NCBI RefSeq assembly: GCF_020740795.1
Contig: NC_067294.1
Span: forward strand, 19,310,203 to 19,374,202
DNA: 64,000 bases
Direction of reading: 5' to 3'
DNA from: Apus apus
Lineage: Eukaryota > Chordata > Aves > Apodiformes > Apodidae
The notes beneath the pieces are model-generated. The model made no database searches. It worked only from the letters and a program-made list of their open reading frames with translations, and was not told where the DNA came from. The position numbers and the translations under genes were made by a program. Shown here in pieces: positions 35,870 through 47,223 of this stretch (position 1 is the stretch's first letter; each line of letters starts with the position of its first letter).

Positions 35870-37110
35870 GAGGATGAAAGGCTGCATTAAATGATCAAAT
35901 ACATTGTAAAGATAGAGGTCAATATATTAGTGTGCTGAAAAAAGCAGTTAAAGAACAAGCTTTTCATATCTCAAAAGAACAGACAAAAGAACAGAGTTTT
36001 TATGCTGTGTAGAACATTGTAGCCCTTCTTTCCTGAAGAGGAGATGATAGATTTAGAATGATGGGACATTATAGGAAAACAAATGAAAGCTCATTTTCAG
36101 GAGGAAAGGCCAGATGCTTTCTCTCTCACAGTCTTTTCTATTTGGAGTATAGTTAAGACATGTTTAACCCCCCAGATTTAGATTATTAAATCAGTCAGGA
36201 GACCATATGTGGTTGACACTGCTGTAGATACGTGGGACAAGGGTCAGGACGATGATAGGGAAGAGAGTATACTAGAACCCCAAGACACACTAAGACCACA
36301 GAGAAAGGAGCCCTCTGAGTACTGAGCTGTAACTCCTCTCACACTTAACTCTGCTCCTGTGTTGCAAACAGGTATACAAAAAGGTATTAGTGCCACTTTA
36401 CAAAATGGGGAGGAAATCCCTTTAGAACTTTTACAGGTGTTTCCTCTTCTGGAAGACGCTGATCCTAATAACCCTGGACAGGCATTCCATTCACATAGAG
36501 CTATACCCTTAAAATATTGAAAGATTTAAAAGAGGGTGCAGCTATGTATGATCCAACTGCACCCTATATGCTTACCATAATTAAAACTGTATCCACTGCA
36601 GCTATGTGCCACTGCAGCTATGTGCCCCTACGATTGGAACACATTTGCTTATACTGCCTTAGACGGAGGTGATTATTTGCTTTGGAAAATGTATTTCCAT
36701 GATCTCTGTATGGATCAGGCTTGGAGAAATCAGCAGGCAAATGTAAATATATATAATTAGCATATGATAACTGCAACAAAGATTGTAAGCAGGCACTAGC
36801 AGGTTCTAAATGGATCATGACAGTTACAGATATGATACGGCAATGTCAGGATGTTGGCACTGCCACTCATAATGCTAATTTAATGGTGGCTGCCTTATGA
36901 TCAGTTAGAAAAGGGTGCCACAAAACCTCCACCTCAATTATGCCTTAAATGTCAGAAAGGGTTCCATTGGGCATCCGAGTTGTCAATCAAAATTTCATAA
37001 AAATGGGGTTCAGCTGTGGGGAAACCTGGCCTGCCCTGGCCCCCACAAACAAAAAGGGCAGCTATGTCATTTATACCTCCACAAGCGATCCCAGTAAATG
37101 ACTATAAATA
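35870..37110 (+). pseudogene. Degenerate betaretrovirus-like (class II ERV) gag
   Basis: With stops and frame changes, the plus strand encodes matrix-like sequence at about 36035-36160, then capsid: AMYDPTAPYMLTI at about 36540-36580 and PYDWNTFAYTALDGGDYLLW at about 36628-36690, followed by a decayed nucleocapsid knuckle at about 36940-36990 (CLKCQKGFHW). The order MA-CA-NC and the 'GGDYLLWK' capsid block are typical of class II ERVs. In-frame stops occur within matrix, capsid and nucleocapsid, so it is inactive. No LTR or pol is recognised next to it. It separates the RBBP6-like and TMEM209-like fragments. Confidence 0.65.
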
Positions 37111-37679
37111 AGTACAAATTTTGGCAAGTATCTAGGATTTCTTTCTTCCCCTTCTTATGCAAGAACCATTGCAGAAAATTTTCCTTTCTATCTTGAGATT
37201 AATTGATTGAGATTATATTAATAAAATGGAATTCCTAAAAGCGGACAGTCATTTTCAAAAAGGGACATAAACTACTGCAATCAAGTTTCAGTATTTCTCA
37301 AAAATCAACTTCCATCAAATCATCTGTCACTTGTCTCATGATTTTTCTCTCTCTCTTGCTTCATCCTCTAATACTAGATACAGTTAGTTAGCCAAAACAA
37401 ACAGTAAGTCTTGTGAAATGCCATCCCCACCCACAGTACAATGCAGCAGTAAAATCTGCAGTGTTCTCCAGTCATTAAACATCTTTAATGCAGCCGTGCC
37501 CTTTAATGCAGAACGTGCCCTTTCATGATCCACCCGAGAACGCTGTTAACACTCCTCACCTCCAACGCTAAAAATGTTGAGATCCCAACAGTTTTAAAGG
37601 AGGTAACAGAAAGCAAACCAACGTTTTTAATTAAAAACAACAACCACAAAACCAACACACAAACAACTCAGTGACTCAC

Positions 37680-38035
<356 letters not shown>

Positions 38036-38146
38036 TTAGATGGTAAGATTCTCAGTCAGCACAAGAGTAAAGAAGAAAATGCAGCAATCCTGAACAAACT
38101 ACGTAAAAGGACTTGCTCTTTAGCCAGAGCCATGTTTAGTGTATTC

Positions 38147-38175
38147 AAACAAACAAACAAACAAACAATCAAACA
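38147..38175. repeat. (AAAC)n microsatellite
   Basis: About seven aaac units with one aatc interruption. Confidence 0.9.
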
Positions 38176-39489
38176 GCAGATTCTTTTGACCAGTAAAAAT
38201 AGTGCATCTTTCTTCGATTCACTTCACCGTCAGTCCTGTCACCTCATTACTGAGGAACAGCGCCCATCTTCTCCCGTGAGGGGCAGATGAGAGGACAGAT
38301 TCTAGCCTCACTGTTGAGCAAAAACATCCTTCGGAAGCGAGAGGCAAAGCTCTTCTTGCCTTCTCCAGGGAAAGGAAATCAGATGGAGGAAAGGCCTTGC
38401 ACAGGTTTTTACTGAAAATCCCCACTCGTTTCTGCTGGTAACTGAGTATTTTCAGACTGTACAGCCACCTCCTGTGGGTTCCGTGCCTCTGAAAGGTAGC
38501 TACGTTTACACCCAACATCGTCCTAGGTGAAAGAAACAACCCTGGTGACTTATCACACAATTCTTCACTAGATGGGAACAGAAACAATTTGCTTTTTGTG
38601 ACAAATACTTCAACTGTACATTACTACCTGGAAAAATAATGATAATAAAGAAACACAAAACCTAAATCACATGACCTGCTTCTTACTAGTACAATGATTC
38701 CATGGTAAAACAGTTCCCATCAGGATTACTGCAAGGCTCACACAAGAATACGTTGCCTGGTACTTTTTTGGACAGGTTTTTCATTCAGTTTGAGCCCAAA
38801 GACTGCCCTTCGTACACTGAGAAATGCAGCAGCCCTAAGCAGAGATCCTCTCCCGGCTCCTGACACTCCCAGCCTTTGTCTCTGAGCCACATCCTCCTGC
38901 AGAAGCGCAAGTGGTACTTCTGCAGGGTGCTGAAATAAGCGAGAGATCTGGTCCCATTCTACTCATGTAGGAGGGCTGGGGCGGGGTTTTCACCTGCAGG
39001 CTGAAAGATGTCCTCCCATTCCCCCTGCCCTCATCTCCTAAGGCACAGTCAGGAAGGCAGGCCTCACCCTGTCAACCCCTGAGGCACTGACCCCAGGGCC
39101 ACACACGGAGGTCCCCCACACCTCCTCCCCTTGCCCCAGACCCCCCAGCGCCCTCCACCCAGATCTCGCTGTCACACATGAACCCCCCACAGCTTCCCCT
39201 GCCACGCACACAGGGACCCTCCGAGCTCCCCCTGCCCAGGCCCCACCGTCAGCCGCAGGCACCCCCGTGCCACCCTGGGGGGGTCTCGACAGCTTCCCCC
39301 GCCCAGACCCCACTCTCAAGAAGCTGCCTCCCCGCTCCCTCCGCCCAGACCTCCCCGTTACACACCAGCAGCCCCACAGCTCGCACTGCCCGCACCCCTG
39401 TCCCACAGCAGAGGCCCGACATCTGCCCCCTGCCCGCCTCTAGACAGCCCCCCTCAGACAACTGCCCCCAGCGCAGGCCCGAGGAGCCG

Positions 39490-39960
39490 GGCGGACCACG
39501 GTACCTGCCGCAGGGCTGAGGGCCAGGAGAGGGGAGAGGACACGCAGTTCCCCCCAGGGCAGGGCAGGGCCGTCTCCTCGTCCCCGCCGGGGCAGGGCAG
39601 GCAGGGCAGGACGCTCCTTCCCCCGCCAGAGGAAGGCGCCTGGTGCTGCGGGGGCGCTCGCGCCGCGGCCGTTGGGCCGGTTGGGCGGGATGGGGCGCGT
39701 GAGGCGGGCGGCGCGTGGGCCGCGCTGGGCAGGGGGCGAAGATGGCGGGGGGGCCGGGACCGCGCTGGTGCGGAGCCAGCCCTGGGCCTGTGCTCCCCGG
39801 GGCCCGGGTGGCTCCGGGAGCCGAGGGCACAAGGGCGCCATGGAGCGGGGCCGTCCCTGCGCGGGGATCTTCCCTCGCATCCTTCCTCGGGGGTCAGGAG
39901 TGGCTGCGGGAACGGCCTCCGTCAGGCCCTGCTGCTGTGCTGGGGCTCTTCGTGCACTGA
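39490..39960. promoter_or_regulatory. CpG-island-like segment, candidate promoter of the TMEM209-like unit
   Basis: About 470 bases rich in G+C and CpG. On the minus strand a strong donor follows CTGCGGCAG (exon end 39505), which would make a non-coding first exon leading to 37993. On the plus strand an ATG in good context (gaagATGG, 39739) opens a 73-codon frame of unknown nature. The arrangement resembles a bidirectional promoter. Transcription is not shown. Confidence 0.5.
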
Positions 39961-42282
39961 GGGGAGGAGGGACTGGGGCCGTGGGTTAGGGGAGGAGCCC
40001 AGGCCCGAGCGTTCCCTGCTGAGGGCCAGTGCCCCTGGAGATGGGGTGGTCAGCAGTGACCCTCTTGAGACCCTTTCCCCGCGGCATCCAGGCCCCACAG
40101 CCTGCTCGCTCTGCAGAGCAGCACCACCAGCTTGGGGCCCCGCAGGGCACGTGGATCAGGCCAGCACAGACACAGTTCCCTGGGGAAAACCTGGGGAAAA
40201 AAGAGGCATGGACGTCCTGGTAGGGGAGCAAGGGAGCAATTGTCTCGTTCCAAAGGGTAATGAATGACTCAGACTTCTTCCTGCCTACTGCAGCTTGGGA
40301 CAGGCTGCCCTTTCACTGGGGCAGCAGAACAGCCAGAGGCGTCCCAGGGCCAGGAATCTTGTGCTGGGGAGAGGGGCTGGCAGAGCAGGGCTGCCAGCAG
40401 CTGGCAATAAGGATCTCTTGGAGACAAGGCCAGCAGGCGCAGGGTGGCTCTGTGTCCTCATACTAGGGCTGGTCCTCAGCTCTGGGGCTGATCTCTCAGC
40501 TCCCCAGGATCTGCTGTGGCTTTCAGAGGGGCGGGGGCCATGGTGCGAGTGCCCAGAGCTTTGCAGCACCCTGTGGTGGGCACTGCCATGGGGCCAGCCC
40601 AGACTGGGCTGCTCTGGATGGGGGAGAGGGCAGGAGAGGTGGAGAGAGCTGGGGAGAGCCTGGGCTGGGTAGAAAGTGTCTGGGAGAGGAGAAGAGCCGT
40701 GTAGAGCTCAGCTGTTGGAGCGTGCATGGTGAAGGCACCTAGCGGGGTGCTGACGGTGCAGAGCCAGGTGACACAGTGAAGGAAAGAAGGCACCAAAGCT
40801 GCAGAAGAGAGAAGCCCGGGGATCTGTGCCATGTTCCCCGGGGCAATTTTCCCTGAGCACCTCACACACCAGCCATTTCCACCTCTGGCCATGCACCCCA
40901 GCCCTGAGGAGGAACTTTTGCTGCATGGGCCCCCTCATCCTCCTCTGGGGCTTCGTGATACCCAACTCCACTGCCATTGTTAATGAATAGGACACTAGTT
41001 TCCTCCTGACACTCGTTACACACCAAGTCCCACAGCTTTTCTCACAGCTGGACTCTCATCCAAGCACATTCTTAGGCAGCTCCAGCATGCTCAGGTGCTC
41101 TTGGCCTTGTCTCAAGAGATACTGAAAAATTATTTTGGTTTAGATCCCACCAAGTCACCTGGGTGGCTTTCACAGCCACATCCCACCTTGGATTTCCCAC
41201 CTGCAGGCAGTGCCTCTGACTTCCTGCTTCACCAGCCCCCGGAGCCGGTCTCCGTGCCTGGTCATTTCCTGCATGGTCTCTTTCAGTGATGCTCCTCAGT
41301 GGGGCTTTCTAACACCCTCAGAAACTTGGAGGTTTGCTGCTGAATTTTACTTCTCTAGAGGCTTTTTGACCTGTCATCATCATCTTCTGTCCAAGAATTC
41401 AGTACCAGCGAGCTCATGAACATTCACAACGCCTTAACAAGCCAAGCCTCTGGGAATAATTTCAGTCTTCAAACCTTACGTGGTTAAGTGGAGAGCTTTC
41501 AGGAGTGCAGACACAGTGAAAATGGTTTATTTTCACCATCAGAACAGCGATCAGAAAATATTCAAGGTTTCCCCCTTTTTCTTTTTTTCCTTTTTTTTTT
41601 TTCTTTTTTTTTTCCTGTTTACACCTTCTGTGATGTCAGCAAACTCCAGCTGTTCTTGATCCTGAGCATCCCCTGATGATGCAGTCTGAATGCACATGGA
41701 AATCAAGGCCCTTTCTGTCCCACAATCTGCCGGTCTTTGTCCCCACCTCCACCCCCACCATTTCCCTCCCTGAACTCCCGGGACACAAAGCACCTTGTTC
41801 AAATTGGAGCTGCCTCCACTGCAGGCTGTGGCTGCAAGTTCCAGCCCCTTGGCACCAACTCCCACCTGTGTCACTTGGGGAAAGAGCTGCCTGCAGACAC
41901 AGGAGGAGGTTTCTTAATGACCAACAAACCAAAACAGAGCAAGGTGCACCTCAATGAAAAATAAAATGCATTCCTTTGCTGTCCACATTGCCTCCCCTCA
42001 AGTCCACTTCCCACAGCAGATAACCTTAGACCAATGGAAACACCTTCTGTGATGGGCCCAGACCCCAAGATCCCCCCCAAGCCCTGCTGCAGGCAGGGAT
42101 GAGAGTTCTCCTCTAACCTTGGGCACCGGCTCCTCCTCCAGAAGCGCTCCTGGAGGTCCTGGGTCACATTTCCCAGTCCCACATGGGGTCTTCAGCTGCT
42201 TCAGTCTGACTTGGAAGCCGTGCCCACCTTGGTCTGGGCAACCGAATCAACTCCTGGATGGAGATGTCAGGTATCTTTACAG
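39961..42282. other. Gene-free stretch
   Basis: No recognised exon. It contains a polypyrimidine tract (41568-41617). The rest is unremarkable; short open frames on both strands show no motif. Confidence 0.4.
41568..41617. repeat. Polypyrimidine (T/C) tract
   Basis: About 50 bases of C5, T-runs and short CC interruptions on the plus strand. Confidence 0.85.
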
Positions 42283-42445
42283 TACCCTTATCATTCTGTT
42301 TGGAAAAGACCTTCAAGATCATCGAGTCCAACCACTACCCTAACTCTGCCGCATCCACCACTAAACCCTGTCCCCTGACACCACATCTGTCTTTTTAGAT
42401 GTCTCCAGGGATGGTGGCTCAAGCACCTCCTTGGACAGCCTGGAT
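42283..42445 (-). repeat. CR1-related fragment, reverse orientation
   Basis: 'cattctgtttggaaaagacc' then 'caagatcatcgagtccaacc' and 'gtctccagggatggtggctc': a CR1-type 3' end on the minus strand, of another subfamily than the copy it adjoins. Confidence 0.75.
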
Positions 42446-43500
42446 CACCAAGTCCAACTCCCGCCCCAGAACAGGACAACCCCAAAGTTCACACCATGTC
42501 CCTGCAGGGTGTTGTCCAAATGTTTCTTGAAAACTTTCAGGCTTGGAGCCATTACTGCTTCCCCGGGGAGCGCATTCCAGTGCTCCACCACCCTCTGGGT
42601 GAAGAATCTCTTCCTAATGTCCAACCTAAACCTCCCCCTGCACATCTTCCCACCATTCCCTTGGGTCCTATCATTGGTCACCAGAGAGAAGAGGTCGGCT
42701 CCTCCTCCTCCTCCTTCCCTAATGAGGAAGCAATAGCTGCCATGAGGTCTCCCCTCAGTCTCCTCTTCTCCAGACTGAACAGACCAAGTGCCTTCAGCCG
42801 CTCCTCGTACGGCATCCCCTCTAAACCCTTCCCCAACCTCGTGGCCTCCTCTGGACACCCTCCAGTAGCTTTATATCCTTTTTGTGCTGTGGCACCCGAA
42901 CCTGCACCCAGGACTCAAGATGGGGCCGCACCAGTGCCGAGTAAAGTGGGACAGTCCCCTCCCTGGACCGGCTGGAGATGCCGTGCTTGATGCGCCCCGG
43001 GACTTGGTTGGCCCTCCTGGCTGCCAGGACACACTGTTGGCTCATGTTCAACTGGCCATCGACCAGAAGCCCCAGATGCCTCTCCGCAGGGCTGCTCTCC
43101 AGCCTCTTGCTCCCCAGACTGTCTGTATATCCCGGGTTACCGTGTCCCAGGTGCAAAATCCAGCATTTCTCCTTGTTCAGCTTCATGCCATTGGTGAGTG
43201 CCCAGCTCTCTAATTTGTCCAGAGCCCTCTGCAGGGCCTCTCTGCCCTCGAGAGTGTCAGCTGCTCCTCCCAGTTTGGTGTCATCCACGAACTTAACTAG
43301 TAGGCCTTCAAGTCCTGCATCTAAGTCATGTATATCAAAGAGTACTGGCCCTAAGATGGATCCCCGTGGAACCCCACTAGTGACCAGTCGCCAGCCTGAC
43401 GTGACCCCATTTACTATGACCCTTTGAGCTTGACCCATCAGCCAGTTTCTCACCCAATGCATTATGTGCTTGTCCAGCTGGATGCTGGACGTTGTGTTTA
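42446..43500 (-). repeat. CR1 LINE with reverse-transcriptase segment, reverse orientation
   Basis: The minus strand keeps a 213-codon open frame (43462-42821) with the CR1 RT palm/thumb region: VPRGSILGPVLF, then FVDDTKLGG (the F/Y-x-DD catalytic motif as FVDD), [17 protein letters not shown] and [14 protein letters not shown]. This is the 3' half of ORF2 plus the 3' UTR. It is a relatively young copy, truncated at the 5' side near 43500. Confidence 0.92.
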
Positions 43501-43504
43501 GAAG

Positions 43505-44850
43505 GAAACTGTGAGAGACAGTATCAAAGGAGCCACAGGGAACTCCAGGCCGGCCAGTCTCACCTCTGTGCCCGGCAAGATAATAGAGCAGATCCTCCTG
43601 GAAAGTCTGCTAAGGCACATGGAAAATAAAGAGGTGATTTGTGACAGCCAACACGGCTTCACTAAGTGCAAGCCATGCCTGACCAATCTGGTGGCCTTCC
43701 ACAACAAGGCTACAGAGATGGTGGATGGTGGCAGAGCAACTGATGTCATCTACCTGGATTGGTGCAAGGCGTTTGACACTGTCCCGCATGGCATCCTGGT
43801 CTCCAAACTGGCAAGGCATGGATTTGACAGATGGACCACTCGGTGGATAAGAAATTGGCTGGATGGCTGCACCCAGAGAGTTGTGGTCAATAGCTAATGT
43901 TCAAAATTATGCAGGTGTTGTGTGTTGTCCCTCACGGGTCAGTATTTGGACCAGTGCTGTTTAACATCTTTGGTGGAGATATGGATACTGGGATTGAGTG
44001 TATCCTCAGCAAATTTGCTGACCATACCAAGCTGTGTGGATTATTTTAAACCCCATAAGGGAGGGATGCCATCCAGATGGACCTTGACAGGCTGGAGTGC
44101 TGGGCCAGTGCCAACCCCATGACGTTCAACAAGGCCAAGTGCAGGGTCCTGCACCTGTGTCGGCGCAACCCCAGGCCGACAAGCCCTGATCTGGGAGGTG
44201 GGAGGAGATGAGAAACTTGACATGAGTCACCAGTGAGTGCTGGAGCCCAGAGGGCCAATTGTGTCCTGGGCTGCATCACAAGAAGTGTGGCCAGCAGGGC
44301 CAGGGAGGTGATTCTGCCCCCCTGCTCTGGTCTGGTGAGACCCCCCCTGAAGTATTGCATATAGCTCTGGAGCCCTCAGCACAGGATAGTGACAGAACTG
44401 TTGGAGAGGGACCAGAGAAGAGCCAGCAAGATGCTCTGAGGGCTGGAGCACCTCTGCTATAAAGACAGTCTGAGAGTTTTGGGGCTGTTCAGCCTGGAGA
44501 AGAGAAGGCTCTGGGGAGACCTTGGAACACATTCCAGTACCTGAAGGGTATCTACAGGAGAGACTGTGAGGTTTTTTTTTCACCAGAGAGCACAGTGATA
44601 GGGCAAGGGGTAATGGTTTTAAACTGAGAGAGGGGAGATTTAGATTAGACATCAGGAAGAAATTCTTCACCATGAGGGTAGTAAGGTGCTGGAATTGGTT
44701 GCCCAGGGAGGTTGTGGAAGCCCCATCCCTGGAAGTGTTCAAGGCTAGGTTGGATGAGGCTTTGTGCAGCTTGGTCTAGTGTGAAGTGTCCCTGCTCACA
44801 GTAGGGAGGTTGGAACCTGATGATCTGAAATCCACACTCTTCTTAATGCA
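43505..44850 (+). repeat. CR1 LINE with RT segment, forward orientation
   Basis: Opens with RT sequence (43511-43897: [58 protein letters not shown]) and continues through a broken frame (SKFADHTKL, catalytic DD altered) to the 3' UTR ('gttgcccagggaggttgtgg' and 'ggttggaacctgatgatctg'). It stands head to head with the preceding minus-strand CR1. Confidence 0.92.
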
Positions 44851-44854
44851 TCCC

Positions 44855-45265
44855 AGGACACCACTGGTATGGTTAACTTATTGTCCACCAGGACTCCAAG
44901 ATCTTTCTCCACAGGGCTGCTTTCCAGCAGCTCAACCCCTCACCTCTACTGATGCAAGGAGTTGTTCCTCCCCAGTTGCAGGAGCTTATGTTTCCCTTGA
45001 TGAATCTCATTATTTTCCTCACTGCCCAAATCTCCAGACCTGTTCAGGTCACGCTGGATGGCAGCACAGACCTCTGGCGTGTCAGCCACCCTTCCCAGTT
45101 TTGTATCAACAGAGAACTTGCTCAGGATACTCTCTGTTCCCTCATCTACTTCATTGATTGATATGTTAAACAAGATCAAACCCAGCACTGCCTCCTGGGG
45201 AACACTGCTGGCTACAGGTCTCCAACTCGACCCTGCACCATTGATCACGACCCTCTCAGCTCTGT
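44855..45265 (-). repeat. CR1 LINE RT fragment, reverse orientation
   Basis: The minus strand reads RAERVVINGAGSSWRPVASS, then VLGLILFNISINEVDEG and FSVDTKLGRVADTPE, a degraded RT with the second catalytic Asp position altered (SVDT). Confidence 0.85.
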
Positions 45266-45494
45266 AACTGAAATGGATGGTCAAGGGGAAGTAATTGTGT
45301 GTGGTAAAAGGGGGAAAACAAAAAAAACCAAACAACACTGAAGCGGTGGAAATGATCAGGGCTGTTTGGGGGTACCTGCCACGCAGCAAGAAAGTCACAG
45401 ACATCTGACCAAACTCCTTTCTGTCTGGATATAGTGGTCACTGGGAACCTGAGAGCTTTGCTTCCCATCATAAATTGAAGATTTGTTGTGGATG

Positions 45495-45742
45495 GAAGCA
45501 CAGAAATGTTCATGCTTGAAGGGACCTCAAGAGATCTCTAGGTCAACCTGCTGCTCTTAGTGGGGTTAATTATGGGGTCAGAGTAGCTCCTCAGGGGCTT
45601 ATGCATTTTGGGCTTGAAATGCTGCAAGGATGGAGATGACACAAGCTTTCTGGGAGATCTGCTCTACTGCCTGGCTGTCTTGATGGGGAGAAAGTTTTTC
45701 CTGCCTTGGTTCAGCTGATGCCCATTGGCCCTCACCCCCTGT
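45495..45742 (-). repeat. CR1-type fragment, reverse orientation
   Basis: 'gcttgaagggacctcaagag' 'atctctaggtcaacctgctg' is a diverged CR1 3' end on the minus strand, continuing to about 45740. Confidence 0.65.
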
Positions 45743-46090
45743 GCTGGTTTTGGCTTGGATAGAGCTACATTTCTGCACAGTAACTGGTGTGAGGCTGTGT
45801 TTGGGATTGAGCTGAGAGTCATGTTGGTAACACAGGGGTGGCTGAGTTGTTGCCAAGCAACGCTGACATGAAGCCAAGGACTTGTTCAGTTTCTCACACT
45901 GCTCCTGTCCAACAAGCTGCTGCTCTACAAGAAGCTGGAGGAGACACAGCCAGGACAGCTGATCCAAACCATATGATGTCATGCTCAGTTTTATATAAAC
46001 CAAGGGGAGTTGGCTGGGAGGAGCAATCACTGCTCAGGGACTGGCTGGGCATCAGTCAGTGGGTGGGGAGTGATTCCATTGTGCATCACT
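45743..46090. mobile_element. ERV LTR fragment (family C)
   Basis: 'ctgtgctggttttggcttgg' followed by 'acagtaactggtgtgaggct', 'ttggtaacacaggggtggct' and 'gattccattgtgcatcactt' matches a common avian class II ERV LTR as I remember it. It is cut by a CR1 fragment at its right end. Confidence 0.55.
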
Positions 46091-46091
46091 T

Positions 46092-46430
46092 CACAGAATC
46101 ACAGAATCATGAGAGTTGGAAGGGACCTCTAAAGAACATCTACTCCAATCCCCTCTGCTAAAGCAGGATTGCCTGGAAGGCAAGATGGTGAAGGGTCTGG
46201 AAGGCATGACATATGAGGAGCAGCTGAGGTCACTTGTATTATTCAGCTTGGAGAAGAGGAGGCTGAGGGGTCACCTCACTGCAGTCTATGGTTTCCTCAC
46301 AATGGGAAGAAATGGGGCAGGTACAAATTTCTTCACTCCTGTGACCAATGACAGGACTTGGGGAAATGGCAGGAAGGTGAATAAGGGGAGGTTTAGGTTG
46401 GATATCAAGAAAAGGTTTTTTACCCACGTT
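46092..46430. repeat. CR1 fragments in opposite orientations
   Basis: 46092-46165 is a minus-oriented 3' end ('cacagaatcatgagagttgg' 'aagggacctctaaagaacat'). 46166-46430 is plus-oriented ORF2/3' UTR ('ttcagcttggagaagaggag', 'ggggaggtttaggttggata'). Confidence 0.85.
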
Positions 46431-46439
46431 CTGGTTTAA

Positions 46440-46930
46440 ATATTAAAGGTGAACCCCAAAAAACCAGAGGACATAATTGCTCTCTATTACCCTGTTGTAA
46501 GCTGATGCTGTCACAGAGGGATACCATTTTCTGTGATGGCATCAGCTCACGACACACCCCCTCTCCGCCCTCCCAAGGGAAGATAGAAGGGGAATAAGGA
46601 AGAGAGACTTAATCTTTGGAAACTGAAACTAGAAACAAATTTTCTGTAACACAAGGAAAAAGGGTAAAGGGGGAGAAGGGGGAAGTAGATATTTATATAC
46701 AAAACCGATCTCGATGATGGCAGGGATATGGGACACGCAGGGTGGCTCCAGGGGAGAGGTCCACGGCTCCTCACAGCACCTGATGCAGTTGGATTCTGGA
46801 GCAAGCACCTGGGAAGCTGAAGGAACCAGCAGCAGCCCCGGAAGGGAGAAAGGAGCAGGAAGGGAGAAGGGCCCAGCTTACATCTCTCCTGGCTTGGATA
46901 GATTGTGACAGGGAGTGGGTGGGAATACTG
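46440..46930. mobile_element. ERV LTR (family A), inverted relative to the 26.5 kb copy
   Basis: Shares blocks with the reverse complement of 26527-27065: 'aaaaaaccagaggacata', 'ggggaataaggaagagag', 'gaaactagaaacaaa' and 'tatttatatacaaaa'. It lies between two CR1 fragments. The right boundary is approximate. Confidence 0.5.
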
Positions 46931-46959
46931 ACCCTTCCAGTCTTTCAGGGTCCTAAGGA

Positions 46960-46985
46960 CTCTCTCTCTCTCTCTCTCTTTCTCT
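46960..46985. repeat. (CT)n microsatellite
   Basis: About ten tc units ending in ttctctagg. Confidence 0.9.
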
Positions 46986-46986
46986 A

Positions 46987-47223
46987 GGTGTCCTACACCG
47001 TGTTGGTGTCTCCAAAACCATTACAGCCCAGAGGGCAGTCAAACACTTGAACAAGCTCCCCAGGGAAGTGGTCACAGCACCAAGACTGCCTGAGTTCAAG
47101 CTGCATTTGAATTATGCTCTCAGGCTCGTGGTGTGATTCTTCGGGTGTCCTACATAGGCACAGGAGTGGGACTCAGTGATCCTGATGGGTCCCATCCAAC
47201 TCAGCATATTCCATGATTCTATG
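46987..47223 (+). repeat. CR1 LINE 3' end (Y-type tail)
   Basis: 'gagggcagtcaaacacttga' 'acaagctccccagggaagtg', 'gatgggtcccatccaactca' and the terminal 'ccatgattctatga'. Forward orientation. Confidence 0.88.

Noticed and set aside
36618-37097. Short frames near the zinc-knuckle-like CLKCQKGFHW taken as a second RBBP6 exon
   Set aside because: Context (capsid blocks upstream, Cys/His pattern, broken frame) fits retroviral nucleocapsid, not RBBP6.
38219-38587. 122-codon minus-strand frame between the TMEM209-like exons and the CpG-island-like segment
   Set aside because: It lies where a TMEM209 first intron would be. It shows no similarity to TMEM209 and no splice borders in frame.
39739-39960. 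Plus-strand frame MAGGPGPRWC... in the CpG-island-like segment
   Set aside because: Good start context but low-complexity GC-driven composition and no recognised family. Kept only as a hint of bidirectional transcription.
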